64,000 nucleotides of DNA, from NCBI GenBank assembly GCA_951799425.1, contig OX637398.1:3529501-3593500 (forward strand), in the 5' to 3' direction. Shown piece after piece: positions 57,439 to 64,000 of the stretch. The number at the start of each line of letters is the position of its first letter. Positions within the stretch are counted from its first letter, which is position 1. The DNA comes from Ilex aquifolium (taxonomy: Eukaryota > Streptophyta > Magnoliopsida > Aquifoliales > Aquifoliaceae). The notes beneath the pieces are model-generated. The model saw only the letters and a program-made list of their open reading frames with translations. It had not been told where the DNA came from and made no database searches. The translations under genes and the position numbers were made by a program.

Positions 57439-57509
57439 GTATTCATATCCAAAATCAAATCACAAACATAGATGAGAGATAAATGAATTTAAGCATCAGT
57501 TGTAGTTGA

Positions 57510-57868
57510 GGTGAGAGGTGGTGGTGCTAGGAGACAGTGATGGTTGTGGTGGGTGGCAATGACTGTGGTGGCGGCGGCGGTGGGGACAACGGTGGTGGCG
57601 GTGGAGGTGGCGATGGTGGCAGTGGTGGTGGTGGCGGCGGCGGTGGTGGCGATAGCAACGGCGGTAATGGTGGTGGTGGCGGTGATGGCGATGGCGGTGG
57701 TGGTGGTGACGGTGACGACGACAGTGGTGGCGGTGGCAGCAATGGTGGTGGTGGCGACGGCGGTGGCGACGGCGGCGGCGACGGCGGTGGGGGTGGTGGC
57801 GATAGTGGTGGCAGCGGCGGCGACAGTGGTGGTGGGGGTGGGGGTAGAGGTAGTGGTGGGGCGGTTTC
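57510..57868. repeat. GGT/GGC minisatellite in Helitron
   Basis: GGTGGTGGCGGCGG-like repeats, homologous in position to the tract at 20828-21390 but GC-richer. The Gly-, His- or Pro-rich open frames over it are compositional and not genes. Confidence 0.9.
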
Positions 57869-58158
57869 AAATACTATTATTTTTTTTAAAGTACTTATGA
57901 GAAATAATTTCTAGAAGTAGTTTTAAAAAGTCACTTCAAACACCTTTAGGGCCCTATTTTTCCTATTAAATTTAGGGTGTTAATATTAGCCGTTATATTA
58001 ACTTTAAAGTAAAATTTAAAGTGATCTGAACCGCGAAAAGCAAAAGTCATTTTGTTTATCTTTTGAAATTTGAATTGTAAGCTACTTTATTATATATATA
58101 TATATGTGAGAGAGGAAAAATTTTAATGTTAGTTAAACTCTTAACCTATATATGGATA

Positions 58159-60240
58159 CTTGTAATTACCCGTGCCTGAAAGCACTACGTTACTCGTATA
58201 AAATTGTAAATATTTTTTTATAAATAAAGACAATGTATAATACAATTTCAACAATATAACGATCAAATTGATATTGTTCAACCTGTATGCAGAACATATA
58301 TAATCAAACATTTATATTACAAAAGTCACGCTACAACTACTGCAACATATTAATTAAAAAATTTGAGTAAATATAATTATTATTGGTTAAACATCCACAA
58401 TATTAACTTTTTTAATAAAGTTTATTTCAAATTTAAAAAAAATATATAATTATTTGTTTATCTGCAGGTTTCTACCTAGAGTTCATAATATTATCTCTGT
58501 ACCATTTTTCTAATGTGAGTTCGTGTAACTTTTGTGAGGAAATAATCCAAAAGTTTCACGTGAATTCTCGTAGATGTAAAAAGTTTTGTTGAGTAATTAA
58601 AATCGGTTTCTATTTGAGTTCAACTTAAATATTCGTAAAATTCAATTGAATTTAAGTTTTGGTGGGGGCTATTCTCACCCCATTAAATTTCTCATTATCA
58701 AACTACTAAGCCCACCCTTCTACTACTAAGCCCACCACTTCTATACCCACCCTATTTGTAACCAAGTCCACCTCATACTACATACACCCCGTTTAATAAG
58801 TAAACTCACATTTTATTTTGTCATAATTAGGATTTTATTCTCTATTTCATCTCATGCACTCACAAAATTATTTTTTTAATATGAATTTTTCTAGTGAGAT
58901 AAATGCTAGTATTACTTTTCAATTTAATTATATATTTGATTTCTTGTTTGTTGTATGAATTTTTGTTATTTTTGATATGTTTTGATATCTTTGTCAAGTT
59001 TAATAATTTTTTATTTAGAATTTATATGTGTGTATATATATATGTATGCTTTTCAGATTATGTGTTGTTTTTTTATCTTGTTTAGGTTTTGTATCTATGT
59101 TTCTTATTTTATTTTATTTTTGTTCGATTTTGTGTTTGTGCTTGATACTTTTTTTTTTCATATCCGGTTTTGCGTCTTGTGGTTTTGCATTTTGTAATTT
59201 TACTTGTTCCTTTAATCTTTGCTTGATTTTTTTTCTTTCTTGTTTCAGTTTGCTTCTTTCTTTCTTTTTTTTCCTTGTTTCATTCTTTTCTTTTTAAAAA
59301 GGGTGTATCTAGCATGAGGTGGGTATAGAAATAGTAGACTTAGTAGTTTAATAATGATAAATTAAATGAGGTGAGAATGAAGATTTGGGGGTGGGAATAA
59401 CCCCACCCTTTAAATTTAAGCAATAATTTATACTTTATGCACGACAGTTAAATTCAGCTCAATTCGAGTCTTACTCATAATTACGTCAAATCGAGAATTG
59501 AATTTAAGTTCGACTAAATTAACACTTCTATCTTAAACTTACAAACTAATTCTTTTCTATTCCCGTTCACTGTGATATCATAACTTTTTTTTTAATTTAG
59601 TTATTCTTTATTATTTTTACAATCAATTTCACTTTAACTTCAACTTAAATATTCGTAAAATTCAAACAAAGTTAAGTTTAAGTTAGAATACATATTTTAT
59701 ACTCGACAATTAAATTCAACTCAATTCGAATACTAATCATAATCACTTCGAATCGATAATCGAGTAAAATGAAATTTGGAGGAGGAATTTCGATCGTTTG
59801 ATCAATAATCTTAAAACAATAAGATAAATAATGATAGCCCATTTAGTATATAGATATATCACATTACATAAATATTATTCGTCTATTATACCATTAGAAT
59901 ATTATAGTATTTTTATTTCAATACAAAATATTACCTATATTATAGTCATTTGACTCATTTTGACGCAAATAATATTTATTTAAGGTCCATTTGTTTTTTT
60001 AAAATTTTTAAAAATAATCTTTTATTAGAATCATAATTAGCGACATAATTAATGTGTAGTATGAGATAGAGAGTTATAAGAGAGATAGGAGTCTTAGAAT
60101 TGTGGAATGAATGAAAGTCTTGTTCAAAAAATTAGGGGGAAAGGACATTTCGTATTAGGACCGTCGGATCAATATTTCTTCAAGCGATTTGAACCGCGAA
60201 AAGCTAAAGATAAAGAAATTTAGCTACTTTATTATATAGA
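58159..60240 (-). mobile_element. Helitron, older copy with nested MITE
   Basis: The minus strand starts TCTATATAATAAAGTAGC (complement of 60223-60240) after A and ends in a GTGCTTTCAGGCAC hairpin with CAAG in place of CTAG (complement of 58159-58162), before T. The one-base change at the end suggests an older copy. The interior has direct repeats (CTTAAATATTCGTAAAATTC near 58625 and 59645) and a nested inverted-repeat element. No coding frame. Confidence 0.75.
58665..59407. mobile_element. Long-inverted-repeat MITE nested in Helitron
   Basis: The left arm GGGGGCTATTCTCACCCC...CAAACTACTAAG is mirrored on the right (complement GGGGTTATTCCCACCCCC...TAAACTACTAAG), with arms of over 100 bp. Exact ends and TSD are uncertain. 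A one-sided relative occurs at 16370-16470. The T-rich centre gives short Phe-rich open frames that are not genes. Confidence 0.65.
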
Positions 60241-60610
60241 TAGATAGATATGAGAGAGAAAAGATTTTAATGTTAGTCAAACTCCTAAGATTTAGGAGTT
60301 TTTAATTTTTAGTTTTATTTCACTTCTAAAGGGAAGAGATAGTATGGTAAAATTGACAAAAAACGGACTTCATAACAAATAAGTTTCCTTGACGGATTTA
60401 AGTCCATATAGGGGGACCGGCCTCCAAATTTCCCTTAAAACAACCAAAAGTGGTAACCCCTTGAGCAATTAAAGTTATACACCACCTAGCATAATGTTTG
60501 CTAAACAAAAGCTGGTCATTCCAAAAATCAGCAGTGGTGCACCATTTCAAAAATCAATACTGGTTCACTATTCTAAAAATCGGCAATTATCATTCAAAAA
60601 TCAACAGTCA
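60241..60610. other. Intergenic
   Basis: Starts with a TAGA microsatellite after the Helitron 5' end. Nothing else is recognised apart from short AAAAATCRGCA direct repeats at 60520-60600. Confidence 0.4.
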
Positions 60611-60627
60611 GCCTTCTAAAATCCTAT

Positions 60628-60802
60628 TGGATGGTACCTTGGAGGAATGGAAATGCCTTCAAAAATTTTGAAGGATTAAAGCCAGCTAGTGTAATCTTGA
60701 AGAGATTAAGTACATTGTTTCTTATACATTGAATTTTGTATTTTGCTTCTTGTAATTCTTTGGTTTTATCAATAAAATTTTTCCTTTTTCAAAAAAAAAA
60801 AA
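60628..60802 (+). mobile_element. 175-bp retroposed fragment with perfect TSD
   Basis: Flanked by a perfect 17-bp duplication GCCTTCTAAAATCCTAT (60611-60627 and 60803-60819) and ends in 12 A residues after an AATAAA-like signal (ATCAATAAAAT near 60768). This is the product of LINE machinery: a 5'-truncated LINE, a SINE or a processed-transcript end. I see no tRNA-like A/B boxes and cannot name the parent. Confidence 0.85.
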
Positions 60803-60819
60803 GCCTTCTAAAATCCTAT

Positions 60820-62560
60820 AAGTATGAAATAGAGATAATATTTACAAACACTAGCATGATTCTCACCAAAATGCTTAAACTTTAAGAACATACCAAAAGG
60901 TATTTTTATACTTCAAACATTTTTACAAACCAAAAATCCAAAAAAAAATAAAAAAAATCGGGAATAGATGACTGGTGAATTGATGATAAAGGTGTATGTT
61001 TTAGAGAGCAAGACAACAAAGAAATTAAAATTTGTAGAGAGACAAAGATTATATGAGAACTAAGAAGTATACCCGTCAAAAAAGTTGAGAGGACGTTGTC
61101 TTTAAGTTTGCTTTCAGTTGGAGATAGTCAGATAGAGTTATACCGGTCGAACTTTGCTAACTTGATCTTCTATATGAAGAAGATGATGAGATCTAATGGG
61201 TGTAGAAGATGAGATCTGGTTCTAGTGAGAAGGGAAAGGAATGACAGAACTTCTAAAGAGCTGAGAGAGTGTTCAAATCTGAACATGGTTAGGGTTTTCT
61301 AGTTTTTATAATTATGATTTTTTTAAGAGAAATATATGTTTTATAATATATGTGAAGAAGGCGGGCAGTTTGGGTACATCGGATTTCGGCATGAACCCAC
61401 CCATTAACCGAACCAAGAACTTCGGGTATTTATAATCTATTTTCGTAAACCGAACTAGTTCCATTTAAACCCGTCCATTTGCTTTTGACCAGCCCTACTA
61501 ATATATTCCGTTTAAATAACGAGTTTTACTCTGTTCGTAATCTTAGTTGATTCAGAGATATTTAGAATGACACGGCTTAATCACTCAAATCAATCATTTG
61601 TGTCTTCGTCATACGATGTATAAATGTAGCTTGAGTCTATCATCGTATCCGATTTCTTCAATTTATTGTTCGTGCATACACTTGATATTGTACCGTGATG
61701 TTGATTTTTGACCGGCCATATTTGACCTTTTATCTTCTACTGAAAGGCAGCCACCAATCCATTTAACCAAAGACTTCTTCAATGTCTGTCGTGGACGATG
61801 ACCTCCCCAGATACAGCTTCATGGGAGTTTATGACCTCTGCCAATGGGAGGCAGGCCTCAATGTAAATGGGGTCTTAAGCGAAAGTTTTAAATGGGGGTT
61901 CTTTTAGAATTTATTATAAATATATGTTGTATGATTAATATTTTATTTAAAAATTATTCTTTTCACATTTTGTGTTACAAATTTAGTGATTAAGTTTTTA
62001 CATTGAAATTTCTTTAATATATCGTTTTCAATGGATAAAAGAGTTAATCTTTTCAATGTTAATAATAAACTCATCTAATTTTCTATTCTTCATTTTTACG
62101 TTTTTCACACCCAAAATATCATATTTATAGTTGACGTACTCAAATCTTAATAATCCTTGCAAAGGTAACAATTAATAACAAAGTTAACAATCTACTTTAT
62201 TTAAAAGGGCAAAACTAATAGAACAATAGCACCTGATAAATAGAAAATTTTATACAACTCTTTGTTCGTCTATCAAATCGTATAGTAATTCTAACATTCA
62301 CAATAGATGATAAACTGAATTGGAATAAACAATTAATTAAAATTAAATTAAAAAAACTTTTAAAAAGATATAATACCTTTTCGATCCAACGGACAACGAA
62401 TGGCTAGAGAACAAATCTATGTATGTGACATAATGACAAATATGTAGATTTAGCTGTGTGGATATTTTTAAAATTTTAGTTTGGGCCCTTTCTACAACAT
62501 ATATGTTATTGGGCCTTCACAGTCTAAATTCTTGGTCATATTTAATGGGGGAAATTGGAG
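60820..62560. other. Intergenic, no gene supported
   Basis: 61365-61500 is a GAACCNACCCATTAACCGAACC-type stretch resembling the decayed transposons near 35400 and 40250. 61735-61900 (GGGAGGCAGGCCTCAATG) looks like a repeat end. The rest is AT-rich and unassigned. Confidence 0.45.
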
Positions 62561-63498
62561 GGTACACCAAATTAGAGTTAATTGTAAAAAAATACACAAA
62601 AAAAATATAGGGTAAAAAAATCCTTAATTTTGATACTTATTTGTTTCCAAGTACATTATTTGAAATTTTTATATTTTCTTCTGACATTTATATCCTCTCT
62701 TGATTCATGCATATTTTTTTTGGAAAGCGGTGCATTAAACATCTCCTAATTTTATGGGAGAATTTTAATATTCCGTATTTTTATGTCATCCCTTAATTCA
62801 TGAGTAATTTTTTTGGAAAGTGGTTTTGTTTTTAAATTATAGTTAATGCACCTTGATTCATGCATATTTTTTTTGGAAAGTGGTTTTGTTTTCAAATTAT
62901 ATTAATATCCGAACTCCATAACAGTGTAATAATAACAGTATAACAAGACATTTACACAAAATATTGTACTATTACATTTTGTCAAACATATATTTTCATA
63001 TAATTTCATTCAAAACAGTTCATCTCTGTTTTGAATTTGTTACCACATGCACAAAACCACTGAACATTGTTTTTATTACAGTGTATTGTTACACTATTGC
63101 TTAATAAATTTGTTACGTTTTTGTTACAGTGTAAATAATTTTATATTTCAAATTATATAAAAAAATAATTAACAAATTTTGAAATTCAAATAAAGTGATG
63201 TATCCTAAAATAAACGGAATATTAAAGTTCTCCCATAAAACTATAAGATATTTAATGCATAAATATAATTTGAAAATAAAACCACATTTAAAAAAAATAT
63301 GCATGAATCAAGGTGTATTAGAGATTTCGAATTAAATGACTCTAAATTTTAGCACTTAAGATAAATGTCTGGTTACATTTTTTAGGAAAGAAAATTTTAC
63401 AAAATGGGCATTTATGTCTTTATATCTCAGCTATGTACTTTTTTCTAAAAAATTTGTTCTGTATATTTTTTTTACAATTATGTCTAATTTGATGTACC
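62561..63498. mobile_element. Foldback MITE with long inverted arms
   Basis: The left terminus GGTACACCAAATTAGAGTT is mirrored by the complement of 63470-63498 (CGGTACATCAAATTAGACAT). Further in, CTTGATTCATGCATATTTTT (62850-62870) pairs with AAAAATATGCATGAATCAAG (63292-63312), with matching AAAACCAC blocks. The arms together cover several hundred bp. No TSD is settled and there is no coding sequence. Confidence 0.65.
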
Positions 63499-64000
63499 GA
63501 CTTCCAAAAAACCCTTTAACTTATTTGTCTATTGGGCCGGCCATGGTAGTTTCATGGTGTGTGTTTCCAAAAGCCTGACGATGAAGTAATCCTGGCACCA
63601 AGGCCCGGCCCATAGGCAAATAGACACGAGTTTAGCGGGTGTGGTTTAGGCTTGTGAGTAAGACTAGGGCTGCCAATTGGTAACATTATATCTTAGCCCA
63701 TATACCAAATAGACAGGAGTTTAGCGGGCGTGGTTTGGGCTTTACCGTGTTTGGGTAAATGGGCCGGGAGACCAACCAAAACTATTAAGTGAAAGGGTCA
63801 AAACGAAGTCGACTAGGAACGACATTAACTCGAACCCAAGCTCCCCCCCCCCCTCCCCCCCCCCCCCCCCCCCCCCAAAGAACATAAGCAGGCCCAAAAT
63901 AAATTAGAAAATAGGGATTTTTGTAGGTCAGTACACAATATAAAACTTAATTGTGTAAAAATCTCGGGTAAAATTATTTGTAACTAGGTCCTTTTTTTTG
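63499..64000. other. Intergenic with poly(C) tract
   Basis: No gene is seen. 63600-63760 repeats a GACACGAGTTTAGCGGG / GACAGGAGTTTAGCGGG segment at about 100-bp spacing. 63843-63876 is an almost pure C run (one T), G-quadruplex-prone on the minus strand. Confidence 0.6.

Larger units (their letters stand above)
42591..58106 (-). mobile_element. Short Helitron split by an LTR retrotransposon
   Basis: The 3' end (complement of 42591-42620) shows a GTGCCTTCAGGCAC hairpin and CTAG, followed by T. The right part resumes at 57439 with sequence collinear with 20745-21620 and runs to a TTTATTATATATA end near 58106; the exact 5' terminus is blurred by (TA)n. Without the inserted LTR element it is about 730 bp, of the same subfamily as 20701-21627. 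Confidence 0.8.

Noticed and set aside
57496-57914. Gly-rich, His/Arg-rich and Val/Ala-rich open frames
   Set aside because: Compositional frames over the GGT/GGC tract of a Helitron.
1-64000. tRNA or rRNA genes
   Set aside because: I looked for A/B box and TTCGANNC-type arms and rRNA-like GC-rich blocks and saw no convincing cloverleaf; a tRNAscan-SE run would settle it.

Overview
The window is a plant nuclear segment, almost certainly from a eudicot. It is AT-rich intergenic DNA made mostly of nested transposable elements, with one convincing host gene: an intact, intronless cytosolic sulfotransferase (28531-29499, minus strand). I saw no tRNA, rRNA, CRISPR or bacterial-type features. Borders come from reading termini, target-site duplications (TSDs) and repeated copies by eye; I ran no searches.

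1-14108 is almost pure Helitron. Two related non-autonomous Helitrons lie head to tail on the plus strand (1-2125, cut by the window edge; 2126-5697). After a 10-bp AT spacer, three nearly identical 2.8-kb Helitrons lie directly head to tail on the minus strand (5708-8507, 8508-11308, 11309-14108). Each has a CTAG 3' end behind a GTGCCT/AGGCAC-type hairpin and a TCTATATAATAAAG 5' end. Each of the three also holds ~508-bp internal repeats built of ~150-bp subrepeats, and a poly(A)-tailed retroposed insert. Further Helitrons lie at 20701-21627, 34870 (3' end only), 36674-38893, 42591-58106 (interrupted) and 58159-60240.

14109-42590 is a mosaic of smaller elements. It includes hAT-type elements with 8-bp TSDs (22562-23114, 29909-31334, 32595-33409), Tourist/PIF-Harbinger-type MITEs with TTA/TAA TSDs (24776-25698, 26563-27687, 40561-41435), LINE-type RNase H remnants (23962-24545, 34149-34370) and decayed local duplications. 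The sulfotransferase sits in a broken tandem duplication: a second copy of its upstream region lies at 31855-33990 and a second copy of its 3' end at 28230-28421, so a neighbouring paralogue was probably lost.

42658-57438 is a 14.8-kb Ty3/gypsy LTR retrotransposon of the Tat/Ogre type on the minus strand, inserted into a small Helitron. It looks whole and very young: 681-bp LTRs with one difference seen, and a perfect GTATT TSD. It has a gag-pol frame with two RNase H domains, a 55-bp minisatellite and, on the opposite strand between pol and the 3' LTR, three successive diverged gene-like units of the 'putative gypsy-type transposon' (plant-mobile-domain-like) family. Two of them have TATA-like boxes upstream.

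57439-64000 returns to Helitron and MITE DNA, with a 175-bp retroposed insert bounded by a perfect 17-bp TSD and a long-inverted-repeat element at 62561-63498. The most notable observations are the head-to-tail Helitron triplet and the three-unit antisense cassette inside the young LTR element.
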